A program made the position numbers and the translations under genes. This document shows, in pieces, positions 49,214 to 61,502 of a stretch of 64,000 nt of DNA. The notes beneath the pieces were generated by a model that had not been told where the DNA came from, searched no databases, and worked only from the letters and a program-made list of their open reading frames with translations. This DNA comes from Gymnopus androsaceus JB14. Taxonomy: Eukaryota; Basidiomycota; Agaricomycetes; Agaricales; Omphalotaceae. Each line of letters starts with the position of its first letter. Position 1 is the stretch's first letter. The DNA is taken from assembly GCA_009733575.1 (NCBI GenBank), contig ML769619.1, positions 44,348 through 108,347 of the forward strand, in the 5' to 3' direction.

Positions 49214-49654
49214 GACATGTCATTTGAAAAAGAAGTTTTTGAACATATCATCTCGACCAGCAAGTACCTTTCTGGTCCTCTTCCTCCTTCCATCGGAGGA
49301 TTTCAGGACCCGATCCGTGCATCATGGATTCTTGCAGACCCAGCTTTGTTTTTTCGACTGACGGCTGGATGGTATGTCAAGTAGGAGAAGTCGATGTTGT
49401 ATCTGATCAGGCCACTTCGAACTTACTTGTATTTTAGCTTTCATTCCGCCCGTCTGGATAATAATCATCGACTACTCGCAATTCAAGCTGTCGAAACCAA
49501 GTCGAAACAGCCTAAATGGAATCAAAACATATAATTCAGTGTAGGAGGCGTAAGGAATGGAGTCTTTGCTTGTTCATCCCAATTTACCGGGAAAAACACT
49601 ATAAAGACAAACATTTGCTCTTCTAACACTAACCGAGTCGGCCCTCATATCATC
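49214..49654. other. No gene assigned; one protein-like segment
   Basis: The frame from 49223 (FEKEVFEHIISTSKYLSG, then FQDPIRASWILADPA) reads like part of a protein and ends at a possible donor near 49372. No family is recognised. Confidence 0.35.
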
Positions 49655-50376
49655 ATGGTGTTCATTTCAAAAATCCTGCTAGTACGCACCTCCTTGAAGC
49701 TCCCAAGCACACCGGTTGTCTTTACTAATGATTTTATTCACCTAGTGTCTATCCTTTGCCTCAGCTGCGCTAGCAGCCAATACCAGAGCCACGTCGTCTA
49801 CCAATGCCGTGATCCCCGTCTCTGGTACCAACATGCAATCACACCACTCCCTGACGGTGCAACCTGGTTTTTCTACCAAGACACAAGCAATAATTCAATC
49901 ATCGCAGTCCACACCTCCAACACCTTGACCGCAGGTGGTACATTTCTTTCAGAGGAACTCTATGTGCCTGGATCCGAGGTTAGATCGAACTCTCCCATTG
50001 CGGTTTCGGGCGTTGTGAATTCAGCTGGCACTTCCTGGACTGAGGTTCGTTTTGGAGGCTCTGCGTATGCTTTTCTTGATTGTGAAGCTCACGGAGTATG
50101 CACTTGACCATTTCTTAGATTCATGTCTTTTTCTACTCTCCGGAGAATGTTTTGAGCGAGTTTTACTTCACAGCTGGAGTAGGTCTTCAAGGAGGCCCCA
50201 CATGCACTACCTGCGTGACAAATGAGGGCTTCCTTGGTGCTCCAGACAGCCAGATGCTGTACGCATTAGAGACCGACGAGGAGGTTAGGGTGGGGTTCGT
50301 CAGTGCGGGTGCACCTGACACTGTTAGTGAGGCGGCAAACAGTGGTAATGGTTGGACTGTGGCTTCGTTGACTTAG
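49655..50376 (+). CDS. Possible beta-propeller lectin-like protein
   Basis: The frame from ATG 49655 and a second from about 50116 join across a short intron (a 74-bp intron, TGGACTGAG|GTTCGT..CTTAG|ATTCATGTC, keeps frame). Two repeats of the kind W-x-F(Y/F)Y-x-(D/S) are visible, ATWFFYQDTSNNSIIAV and IHVFFYSPENVLSEF, each followed by a Gly-rich turn. This is the blade pattern of fungal fucose-lectin-like six-bladed propellers. The length, about 215 residues, is shorter than the usual 310 or so, and the C-terminus (GNGWTVASLT) ends in a repeat-like strand. The family call is tentative; the hydrophobic N-terminus could be a signal or anchor, but the start may be further inside (about QYQSHVVYQC). 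Confidence 0.4.
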
Positions 50377-51049
50377 AAGGCAGGGATGCATGTGTCGTTT
50401 GGGGTTATGACATTCAACATGTCTTTTTCAATCAAGTATAATACGAAATTGGAACGAAAGCTTGCAACATTCAACATGTTGCACTGTGTACATATGAATA
50501 TTTGGTTACCATCCGCGGTGAACTTGCCACCAGTTAGCGAAAATATCACAGAGCACCAAGGGTTGTCGAGTCGTTTGATCCTTGGCCCCTACCATTGAAT
50601 ATATTCCTGCGTGCATCTCCTAGACCCTCGCAGCACTTTTTACAAGCTACATTCGCGCACTGAGAGCTAGCAGCGCGTTTTTGCATACACGACACTTCTG
50701 ATGAGTGCTTCCATGGGGTTGGCTAGAAGGGGGAGGTTGAGACCATGTCTGTGATGGTAGAAATGGTGGTGGTAGAGGAAAGGTATTATAAGCGGCTGGT
50801 GGAGTGCGAGAGCTACGATATACAGCTTCACTATCATGGGAATCTCACCAGCGAAAGAAAGTGCATTTGCGCTGCTCCTCAGGCAGACCGAGGCCAGTTA
50901 GGATTGATCGCATCATAGGCCAAAGCGTAAGATATCAGTGAGCCTCGGATTCCTAGCTCCAGGCTTTGTTCTTGTTTCTATCTGTACTCTTCACTCATTA
51001 ATACAGCGCTCCTTGTTTCACTTTCTTACGTGTTTTGTATTCATGGTGA
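50377..51049. other. Intergenic, no gene seen
   Basis: Only short frames. A weakly Gly-coding purine stretch (GGTGGTGGTAGAGG near 50767) has no support as a gene. Confidence 0.4.
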
Positions 51050-53244
51050 CTTCGGGCCATTCCGCCTATTCCCAAAGTTTCCGGAATCCGTAGACCTAAA
51101 GTTTGACCGAGGTGTCCGAGAGATGACCACCTTCGAAAATATCATATGGAATTTGACGGCAAGGATGCTGTGTATGTGGAGGGAAGCGGGATTTGGATAC
51201 GCGACAGAGGTCGCCTGTATGTACGTCTATGTAAGGGAGGAGAAGGGGGAAGGGGAGAAAGAAGCTTATGTCGCTAAATCGCTCGGAATACAATAGTAGG
51301 GAATAGACAGAAACGAAATTGCAACAACGTAAACGAAAGAAAACGACATCTCCAATCGAAGAGGATTAACCATCATTCAGCATCCACGCAATCCATCGAT
51401 GGCCTGCTCAACTCTCTTCGCGATAAATTAACCATCCCCTAAGTGCAGATGCAGCGATGGAACCCAACCACCTGCTCAACTTTGCTAGGTTAGATTCCGC
51501 TTCTTGATCTCCGTAAACCAGCGCTATAAACCGCAATGCGACCACCTAAACACCAACGAAAACAACCAATCATATCCCATCGCAACCTCGGGCCATCGAC
51601 TATCCAAGTCCGACGCCTTAACGCATCAACCGGCGCATCCGTCTTCCTTAGTCAATACCCAACTATCCAAACGAAGTTGATAGAAGACACGCTTTCTATC
51701 TCTTTCGTTTATCTACTTCGATACGCGAAACAAGAACTCGGATTGGACCCAGAATAATTCAACCATCATAACCAGCCAACTCACAAGCTCAGGAGCTCCA
51801 ACCCCATGCGAGAACCACCGCTGTCAAAAGTTTGGAACTTGTCACAAAAATCGACCGTAGGAAAGGAAACTCGAGGAAAAGAAAGAATATCAGACCCGAA
51901 ACTCCCAACACACCCCAGCACCCGAAAAAACATCTCATCACACCCAACATTATCTAAATCAGCAACCGTGGCTGTTATCATGTCCATGTCTCCCATCCCT
52001 TCACCTACTCCAAGGTAAGACACAGCGGCACTGCGTTACCCATAGTACTGTGGCGTACTGGTAGTGGAAGAAGAGGGACCATAGATGCGGAGGTATGAAA
52101 GGTGAATCGGAGCTTGTTGAGCACCGCTTTAGCCTGAGTTTCCAGGTCGAGAATTCGAGGATGACACCTTCTTCCTTCGCATCTTCCTTCGCATCTTTCA
52201 TATCCTCTTGACCCTTGTCTCTTGAGATACATGAAGCGATGGCAGAGGACGTCGATGACAACGAAACGCCTGCATCCATCCTTGACCTCCGATTCTCCCC
52301 CTCCGCTACCCCCGGTACTTCCACCTACTACATGCGTTCATGCCACTCCCCATCTCCAGTCGCCTATTCCACTGATGAAAGGAAAGACGAGGAGCCGAAT
52401 GAGGAAGACGGGGAAGTTACGGTCTGATTCCCTTCTCGGCCTGTGGAGACTCTCCAGCATCCTTCCTCCTGCAATTGGGATTGGGTGGTATTTGGCCTGA
52501 ATGACCACACGGACCAGAGGCGTTAGGACTAGAAGACTGGATGACAGAAGGAGAGAAGGAGAAAGTGGCTCTTCCCCTCTTCCTCAACAACCGCCTCCGC
52601 ATCCTCAATCAACGAGTACATGCTCTGGCTTGCGATCTTGACGTACGACACTGCCTTTGTGGTGCAAGTAGTCTAGGCCAAGGAGGACTTGAATAGGCAA
52701 GGAGGCAAGCTGACGAAAGAGTCCATGGCTCCGCGACATACAAGAAAGGGAAGGCGTAGCAGGAACGTGTAGCAATGGAATAAAGAGATACGGACTGAGG
52801 GGGGAGGGGAACGAGTCCATTAGTACAAGCCCGAGTAAAAGATAGAGTAGACCCCACATACCAAACTAACCCCTTCGGCCACATTTACTTCGCTGTTTCT
52901 CCAGTAATTATCTCCCAGGACTTCAGAGACCAAACAGATACGTGGGTCGTTGCGACCGCGTTGACAGAAGCGGTCGAGCTCCTTGTGATTCTTGTGGTTA
53001 ATTGGGACTGGGAGACAGAGGCAGAAGCAGCTGAATGCGGCGCAATAAGCCTCTGCAGAAGCTTCTCATCCAACGCAGTCCCTGTGTACCTTGCCGTGGA
53101 TATGACCTTTTCATGGCAGTGTACCATTGAACGAAGGTCCATGGACACAAGCGGCGCAATATGACCGAAGGAGCGTATGACCTCAAAGGAAAATGACTCG
53201 GAGGCGAACGGGAAGGAGAGTTGGAGGAAGCTGGTGGTGGGCAA
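51050..53244 (-). pseudogene. Decayed, collinear copy of the SRPK kinase gene
   Basis: Minus-strand fragments follow the order of the intact gene. At about 53090: STARYTGTALDEKLLQRLIAP matching [22 protein letters not shown]. At about 52660: QVLLGLDYLHHKGSVV matching QVLLGLDYMHRECGVV. At 52200-52130 there is an acidic spacer trace. At 52020: SYLGVGEGMGDMDMITATVADLDN matching the segment before ADLGN (compared in parts). At about 51210-51130: DLCRVSKSRFPPHTQ matching DLRHISKLRFWPLHS. The catalytic loop reads RQDRKPEHVL instead of HTDLKPENVL, so the Asp-Leu-Lys context is destroyed, and stops and shifts separate every block. It is a duplicated gene lost from function. Confidence 0.8.
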
Positions 53245-55032
53245 GATTTGGGCAGAGTTGACGCTTGATTTACATTTGATGCCGATTAAATGCCCTGGAA
53301 TCTAATGCGCTGCGGAAACGATGTTAGCTATGAGCGATGAAAGAATACAGACAGGAAGAACGTACCAGATAAAGCCCATCGCAACCCAACTGACCGAAGC
53401 CAGCAATGTTTTAGCTTGAGAGCTCAAGTCGCAATGCTGATCAGTGGAGCGAGCGTTGGGCAGACTAGTCCTATAGAAGCCTGCATCCAGTTCAGGAAAT
53501 TATGGAATGAAGAATTGGGAGAATCGGGACGCGCATTGCGAAACAAGAAAGACCAGATGAGAGATTGAGTAGAAGAAAAAACGATGGCGTCGGGCATTGA
53601 GTACAGGAGTTAGTGATGGAGCTGACAGTACACTGATTCGATTAGCTGCTGTCAAAGAACTCCGTCAGTCGCTTGTCGCTCTCAACCGTTCGGCAAGTAG
53701 GATGGAGCTATAACAACAAAAATTTAATTAGTATCGGAGGCATACCTCCACAGAACTACTCACCAAGAATCATCTCCACAGACCTGAATAGATAAGAATG
53801 CGAGCTTGGCCGAATGTACAGTACGCGGAGGCTAGGGAGGAGTCTCGGCGAAGGGGATTAAAGGTCGATCGTTTTGAAAACCTCAGCTTCAGAAGGATTG
53901 GTGAAGCAGTATGATACCTAGAGCTTTGGGTAAGCGTTCTGCTGCCGCCCAGATCCGAAAATTGGAATTCGAATAGATGGTGGACGTTGTGGTTCAAGAT
54001 TTCAAGTTCGCGATTCGGCGCGTGAGCGCCTAATCCTCCGAAGCTGTGTGAATTCCCAGTCTCTCGGCATTTCTCTCTGCTATTGGATCAGCAAAAACTT
54101 CATCTTTCACTCTTTCACTCTTCCGAGTCGTTGGCTCAAACGATGTCAAGCAGGATTTTCTGAGCATTTTTGGCCTTTTACGCGCTATCTAACAGGATTC
54201 GTATTCAGTGCTTACGTTCGTTGATCATTGATTTTCGAATTTGATCGTTGAGTTGAGTTGAATAATACAGGTAGACGTCGGCCTAGTCCCGTTCACTGGC
54301 GGTGAACGTTTCCATTCCTGCGTACATGACCCTTGGAAGAACTCTACGTATACTCCAAGTCGGAGGCTGGTCAGGAAACATGCGACTCCTTCACGCTACA
54401 GCATGAATCATGCAAAGTTAAATTGTACAGTATATTGTTTTCTGCCTTCTGGAGATGATTTGAAGCCGACGCCACAGGCGCTGATTCCAATTTTACCCTG
54501 CTACCCTGCTATCTTCAGCAACGTGTAGGTCGTTAGGTTTTTAGTACAGCTTTTGTTCCAGTAGATCTTTCCGAACTTCAGTTGCTTCTTTTTCCAACTA
54601 CTGCTCGTCTAGGTTGGACTGTTCCATGCTTTGCATTCCTGCAGTTGGCATTGTACAGCTATTTTCCTCCAGGACATTCTTGTTATCAATCAATGATAGT
54701 GCCATGTTAGGATATATTGTTACAGCTATGAACAGCCCCGCAAATTATGTCAATCTAAAGCGCCAGTAACAACTGGAGAAAGGCTGGATTATACAGCACC
54801 TTCCTCACCTCACTCATTTCAGCGTCGCAAGGCCTGCGCATGGTTTACGAAAAATATCGTCCCGCAACTTGGAATTTGTTACGGCTTCAAGGAGCCCTTC
54901 AACGAGCTTGTGGCTATTCATTAAATCGTCTTTTGACCAGGAACAGTGAGTGTAGACTTCCCGTCTAGCTTTGTGGAGCGATAGAATTCATATGGTATTT
55001 TACAGCTTTTTCAATCGCACCCTATAAGTGAA
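53245..55032. other. Intergenic, no gene resolved
   Basis: 1.8 kb with frames of at most 75 codons (minus 53770-53997) and no motif. A pyrimidine-rich region near 54550-54680 and TATA-like AATACAGG near 54264 could belong to the promoter of the metacaspase gene. Confidence 0.4.
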
Positions 55033-55743
55033 ATGGATTTGGATGAAAGCTGCAACACACACTCTCTTTCCCAGTGGCAAATGAAAAATTCGTAAGTCCT
55101 ATTGCTTTCCACGGAATCCCTGCATACTAACATTATCATTGTAGGAACCCAGATCCTTTCCCGAGGTGGGTAGCAGGGTGCTTGATTGGAGCGATGAATG
55201 TCCATGGAGTAACGCTGATTCTTGAACAGGCCGGAAAGCTCCCTTTTCGCTTTGATCATAGGCATTGACGAATATGCAGATGTTGCAATTCCCAATCTGG
55301 AAGGCGCCGTCAACGATGCCAATGACGTCCGGGACTTTCTCACTTCATTCCTTCATGTCCCAACTCGTCGTATAAAAAGCCTTTACAACAAAGACGCAAC
55401 ACGAGCTGCAATTGAAACCGAGATCCAAAACTTAGCTACCAGCACCATTATTTCAAAGGAGGATCCGATACTCATTTTCTTTGCGGGACATGGTGCTCAA
55501 GCAAAGGCTCCTTCGAGTTGGCCCAGCGGTGCAAGGCAGAAATTGCAGATGCTTGTTCCTCATGACTTCATGTCAAACGGGTCCGATGATGTCGAAAGAG
55601 GACAAGGTGTCTTGAATGTTAGGCTCTCTCATCTTCTTGCGGGCCTGGCATCAGAGAAATCTGATAACATTGTGAGTCTCAACTCGCTTCCACTTCCCGG
55701 AAGTTAACATTGTTTGTGCTCTCAAGACTATCATTTTTGACTG
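55033..55743 (+). pseudogene. Metacaspase, truncated inside its catalytic Asp-Cys motif
   Basis: Clan CD cysteine protease (peptidase C14, p20 domain), linked in fungi to stress-induced death and proteostasis. Four exons splice in frame: 55033-55091 (MDLDESCNTHSLSQWQ), 55145-55165, 55230-55671 and 55727-55743. The p20 features run FALIIGIDEYADVAIPNLEGA, then NDANDVRDFL, and the catalytic His in FFAGHGAQ. The last exon reads TIIFD and then only TG of the next codon, where the nucleophile Cys (D-C) is expected; copia integrase sequence starts at the following base. The Cys, the remainder of p20 and all of p10 are missing. The splice sites and 5-prime part look undamaged, so truncation is recent. 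Confidence 0.85.
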
Positions 55744-58700
55744 AAATCTGAACCTCACATTCATCAACAAAATGGTGGTGTGGAATGCATCAATTGCACA
55801 CTTATGGACAAATCAGAATCAATGCATCATCATGCTTGCTGTCCAGAGTCCTGGTGGGAATTTTCATATTGCACTGCAATGCATGTGTATAATTGCACAC
55901 CAATGCATCAATTGAACTGGAAGACTCCAACTGAAATCTTCACTCAGAAGAAACCAGATGTTTCTTATTTTAGAACATTCAGTTCTGGTGCTTACATTTT
56001 TATCCCTAAAGGACAACATAAGAATAAACAATCTGCACACTCCGAGGCTATAATTTTCATTGGATACGACCAAGGAAGCAAAGGATATATATTCATGCAA
56101 AACAACAACATCATTTACACTGGTGCACAGGCTACCTTTTATGAAACTTGGTTCCCACATTGTAAATCTGAATCTGGAGAAGGAAAAAAACCCAACAAAC
56201 CTATCTGGTCTAGCTCTTATGATAAATCCAACTCTTCACAACCCTCAGATGGTGATGCAGACACACCACCTGATGATCTTGATCTCTTTGATCCAGATCA
56301 AATACCGTTTTTGACTCGAGATGAGAATGTGAATCATCCACCAGACCTGCTTGGCGGATTTGACAATGACAATTCTTTTGATGATGGCCACCCACCTCAT
56401 CAACCATCTCAATCTCCATCAATAAGTCCACCTACATGGGATAATTGCCATCCACCTACACCTCCTTGTCCTGACCCTTTCAGTCATAGACCTAAGGATG
56501 TTCTGGAATGGAAACAACAGAATCCTGTGAGAGAACATAGACCCCTACCCAACCTGGCTTGGCTCCTACTCCTGGAACTAGTGCTGGATGGCAATGCCAA
56601 ACTGGCAAAGCTTGCAATATTCCTTTACCATTAAATGATCCTGCACAACCTCAGGCTGGTCCTTCAAACAGACCACACTCTCCTGGTCCTGATACAGACA
56701 AAGATGAGCCTGTATCAACATCAAATGATGATGACACAGAACCTGAATCTGAAGCAGATATCATGTCAATAATCAAGGAAGGGGAAGTAAAGTTACAAAA
56801 CTTCTTGCTCACTCATTCAAATCCCTATTCAAGCTCCCTTGCCAAGTTTGACATTCAAAATTACTTGAATAATTTCCCTATGGTCACAGTGATCAGATTA
56901 CCAAAATGCTGGTAATAGTCAGCAAGAAATCAAAAAATGAGATTGAGCTTGCACAGATGAAATTGATGGATTAAAACAATGAAATGTTTTTGAGTTGTCA
57001 AATTACCTCCTGGTCACAAACCTATTAAATGTCAATGGGTTTTTAATGTGAAGAGAGACAGTCAATACAAAGCCCAACTTGTTGCTAAACGATTTTCACA
57101 AGTTCAAGGGATAGACTATAATGAGTTGTTTTTGCCTGTTGTGAGGTTTGAAACATGTAGAACACTCCTAGCTTTAGCCACTTTAGAAGACTGGGAAATC
57201 CATGCTCTTGACATCAAACAGGCTTATCTTTATGGCAAGCTAGATGAAGATATCTACATGGAACAACCTGAAGGCTTCATTAAGGACAAAACAAAGGTTT
57301 GGAGGTTACACTGATCACTTTACAGTCTGAAACAGTCAGGCTTATCCTGGTGGAAAGAGTGCACTGCCTCTATGGGTAAACCAGGATTTAAGCACTGTAA
57401 TTCAGATGCCAGTGTATGTCTTCAAAGATAAAGGCAAAACTGTAATTGCCATTGTATATGTCAATGATGCATTGTTCATGGGTTCTGATAAAGACTTAGT
57501 CCTAAAGAAGAAAAAGGAATTTATGAAAATATGGGACTGCCGTGATCTAGGTGAACCAAAAGAGTTCCTTGGCATGTGCATAACTCGTGATTGCAAAAAG
57601 CAAAAATTGATTCTTGACCAAAGGGATCACCTTATCAGAATGATTTGCCAATTTTGCATGGATAAAGCAAAAGAAGCTCACACCCCATTACCTTCTTCTT
57701 GGATACTATCTGCAAACAATGCTTGTGTAGACCCTCAACTGCGATGATAAGCCGATTTTTTGGCTAAGGCTAGAACTGCGCAGAACTAATAATCCTAAGT
57801 TTTATTTGTAACAAAACACGGTCAATAAGAGAACTATAGTGAGCCCAAGCTGATAGTTAAAATCTACCAAGGACCTATTTTACCCAGGAGGTTGCAGAGT
57901 AACGGTACACGTAATGGTGCCATACTTAACTTTGTGAATGCACCTTGATCAAAGTCCTATGTGCGGTATGGTGTAGCAAGGCAAGCTTGTTGGATAACAA
58001 GTTGCTGACTGAGGTAGATAAACAAGCCCACATACAAGCTATACTAGGCTAGGTCATCGAAGGATATACCCAGGGGATCGAAGTCTTAATCGAGGCATTG
58101 CTTCTGCAATCAGCTCACCGAGGAGTCTTCACGACACTCAATTATATTAAATGAAGCAAGGTGGACCAAGTTGGGGAAGTACCTTAACGGGTGCCCTCAA
58201 AAGTTGACACTCGTTGGAAAGCGCCTAGGCAGATTGCCTCAGCAAAGCCAACGCGGCCACATGACCAACTTGCTGTAGCTACTTCACCAGTACAGAAGGA
58301 CAAAGGAGAATTTTTATCCGAGCCTTAGCATTCTACTGAGATCCATATGCTACCATGCATCTAGACTCGAGACCGCGCGGAACTAGGAGTAATAACTAGT
58401 CTCCCATTGGGGAGGAAAAACATAGAATACTTCTGAGGGCTGTCCTGCTAAAGGAACTGGCAAGTCCTGTAAAAAGGCAAATGACTTGAGTTGATTCAGA
58501 CCAAAATCCCAAAGTTGACCTAATCAAGGAAGACAAACAAATGAGGCAGGGAAACATCGAGGCAAAACCATAGTATACATGCATATATGGACATTATTTT
58601 ATCTTTTTCTATTTACTTACTCTGTTTCATCCTATCTTGCTCAGTTTCTCTCATTTTCCTATTTTATTATATCTCGCTCAGTATATAAGGGTAGCTATTC

Positions 58701-60261
58701 TATCTTGGAATGACAAGTTAAACTTGATACCTGAAACACAGTTCTATCTTAGGACCTGTAGTGATTTGTACATGCTCAGACATGTCTGCATTGTCCTCTA
58801 CAACCTTTGAAATGGGTGGCCTTCTTGTAACCTCAATAATACTGAGGCAATTCATTCTACTTCCCGGCTATTAAGTCAAGCATTCCTGGTTTTCATCTCA
58901 AAGAGAGGTCACATCAGTCTTAGGACTGCAGGTGGAGCCTAACATGCACACCTCAACAAGCCTGTTGTTGATTAGGAAGGTCTTGGACCCAAGTGTTGGC
59001 TTGGTCTAGTTTTAGGGAGGAAGCTTCTTGGAGTGTTACCTAGCTTTACCAACAGATTCTACCCCTTGCCCACTCTTCACTGAGTGTGTTAAAAACGCTT
59101 ACTCGAGTGACTTGCACGGCAGTCGTATAAGCTTGTTAGGTAACTCGCGGGATTCCCTGAGAGTTGGAGTATCATTGCGCGGTGATGTAAAGGCTCCCAA
59201 GATATGCAAAGTTGTTTGTTGAGTTGGCATACTTGACCCGGGTTTTGGTATCTCACCGCGGATACACAAAGTCATTTGTTGAGTCGGTGTACTTGACCTG
59301 GGTTTTGGTGTTTGCTTTCCCCCTCGATTAGTTCAGCGCGTCGTCATAAGTTAGTTGGCTTTTCAAAACCTCCCTCCAAATATAAACATTGTTCATCTTG
59401 CACTGTCTGTGCCACTGTCAAGTGCTTTTCTCTTCAAATCAATTAGTAGTCGAGGGAACCTTTGACAACCTCCTTCCTTGCATTAAATTAAACCTTTTGG
59501 ATTGTATCTGATTGGGGTGATTGTTGTTTTGGTTGGTTTTCATACCCAGCACAAATCTAACTCATCAGTGATGCCAGTAACAAAGCATCATAGGATCATT
59601 ACTGTACCTCATGCTAGGCACACATCCTGATATCACTTTCGTGGTTATAAAATTAAGTCAATACTCTGCAAATCCAAGTAAAGACCATTACGTCAAATCA
59701 CTTCATATCCTATGCTATCTTTTGTATACCAAGAACTATGAACTTGTGTTTGACAGTCTTTTGGATGCTGGTTTTTTAGCCTATTGTGACTCTGACTGGG
59801 CATCTGATCCTGATGATCGAAAATCCCATACAGGGATGATCATCCAATTAGTGAATGGTCCAATATCTTGGGTTTCTCATAAACAGAAGATCATTGCACT
59901 TTCTTCTACTGAGGCCAAGTATATGGCACTGTCTGACTCATATCAACAACTCATGTGGCTCCAATCTCTATTCGATGAGATTGGAATTTCAATTCAATCT
60001 TTACCATTACTGGGCAACAATCAAGGTTCCATCTTTATTGCTTTGAATCCAATTCAAGAGAGAAGAACCAAGCATATTGATATATGCTTCCATTAAATCT
60101 GGGAAAGAGTCGAATTGAATGAAGTTGAACTATTTTATGTTTGCACTGAAGAGAACATTGCAGATATTCTAATGAAAAATCTTGCACTTGTTAAATTCAC
60201 AAAGTTTAAGGCTATTTTGGGTATTAACTTTGAAGAAAACAAAAACCCTTCAGGACATTAA
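55744..60261 (+). pseudogene. Ty1/copia polyprotein remnant 3, interrupted by a 1.8-kb insertion
   Basis: Begins inside integrase at KSEPHIHQQNGGVE and continues through the C-terminal integrase region (WKTPTEIFTQKKPDVSYF, GYDQGSKGYIF). A Pro/Asp-rich linker follows with a shift near 56560. Reverse transcriptase spans 56935-57745 (YKAQLVAKRFSQVQGIDY, IKQAYLYGKLDEDIYMEQPEGF, catalytic IVYVNDALFMG with Asp changed to Asn in the YVDD motif). After the insertion the RNase H part resumes at about 59588 (QSIIGSLLYLMLGTHPD, YCDSDWASDPDDRKS, SSTEAKYMALSD, RRTKHIDICFH). Stops are present at several places, for example 56913, 57312, 59580 and 60094. Gag and protease are absent on the 5-prime side. Confidence 0.85.
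57747..59571 (+). mobile_element. LTR-like insertion of about 1.8 kb in copia remnant 3
   Basis: The copia frame stops at PQLR (57744) and resumes at QSIIGS (about 59588). The insert begins TGATAAGCC and ends CTCATCA, short inverted TGAT..ATCA ends like an LTR. GATG stands at both junctions as a possible 4-5 bp duplication, though not a clean one. Promoter-like TATA boxes occur at 58682-58689 and 59378-59384. The right 675 bp is the inverted relative of 32051-32731. Whether it is one long solo LTR or two stacked insertions is not resolved. No coding sequence. Confidence 0.55.
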
Positions 60262-60642
60262 CATTCCACAAAGTACATACCCCTGATCTGGGAACTTGAG
60301 ATGACCAGGCGGTGAAATCATTGAGCTCCTCAAGCTCAAAGAACAAGAACATCACCAAAGACCAAGCTCAGTTTGGTCTTGGATCCAGCTTCCACAAACT
60401 ACTTCTACATCCTCGGACTTCATGTTCCTCCAATGTAGGGTTATGGTAGCAAAGCACAGAAGCCTCTATCCCCTAAACCACATATGCCTTTAATGGCTTC
60501 AGATTTGATAGCAGGACCCGCTTTTGCTACATACTCAGTTGATTTGGTCTTAGAGCTCCCATTGCCCTTCTTACATAGATTTTATTTTCTTGTCATCTAA
60601 AGATCCCTTAAACCTTATCCCCGCCAATCCATTGATCTTAGC

Positions 60643-60651
60643 AAGGGGGAG
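60643..60651 (+). promoter_or_regulatory. Polypurine tract of copia remnant 3
   Basis: AAGGGGGAG directly before TGTTGAAAGATACAC, the LTR start. Confidence 0.7.
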
Positions 60652-61502
60652 TGTTGAAAGATACACTCGTGATCATGGACACATGATCAGGTACTTTGTA
60701 CTGTGATATTCAACATCAGCTTACCAATCACCAAAATCACATTCCTATCTATTGATATCATTTGATTACAGCAAATTGCAAAACCGGAGGCCACTTCGGA
60801 ATTCCCCTGGTGTGATGGCCGCTCGGCAAAGTCCCACTAGCACTCAGTAGGCGCCAATGCGCAGCTCAACCGTAACGACGTTGGACGAGTTTATAATTGT
60901 TGCTTCACTGTTGTTTAGCTGCGTGACACAGAATAGAATTTCATGTATTTAGGTAAGTAATGTTTAACTATGTCTGTCATCCAAGCTCATCACTTATTGA
61001 CAGTTGGTCGCTTGAACTTTTTTGCTCTGCTATATTTAATGTACAATGGGCAGCCCCAGCTTGAACAGACATCGGTATACTATATTGATGGTTATGTGGC
61101 CCTATTCCTCCTCTTCCTACACTGCAAGTAAGCACATGAATCGAGAATGTCAATGGTCTCAACAGGCGCTTGCCGGCGATCACACCAGGGGAATTCCGAA
61201 GTGGCCTCCGGTTTTGCAATTTGCTGTAATGTCATTTGCTAGTTATGTACATGTGATTATAGTTATGATATCAACTGCTGATGTATATACATACATCACA
61301 TCGTAGGGACCATTGTATGCATGTACACTTACCAATACTGTACCTGTTATTAGATTTAGGGTACTGTATAGTTTTACAGGCATTTAGTATATAAGCTGTA
61401 GTAGTTCACTTGTAGTCCCAATTGCTCTACATACTACTGCTTTACTGTCCTCACTGACAATACTAAACTCTCCTACAACTGTTTCATCCCTCAAGCCTTA
61501 CA
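60652..61502 (+). repeat. 3-prime LTR of copia remnant 3, interrupted by a MITE
   Basis: Starts TGTTGAAAGATACAC; the likely end is AAGCCTTACA at 61502, chosen by its CA terminus because no second LTR exists in the window. TATATAAG near 61388-61395 is a plausible promoter box. After removing the MITE and one duplication the LTR would be about 377 bp. Confidence 0.55.
60765..61230. mobile_element. 466-bp MITE with long inverted repeats, inserted in the copia LTR
   Basis: The first about 60 bases (ATTACAGCAAATTGCAAAAC onward through GGAATTCCCC) are repeated in reverse complement at 61170-61230 with one or two mismatches. Flanks are ATCATTTG (60757-60764) and GTCATTTG (61231-61238), an 8-bp duplication with one difference. 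The duplication length would fit the hAT group, but the ends do not show a hAT consensus. No ORF. Confidence 0.75.
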
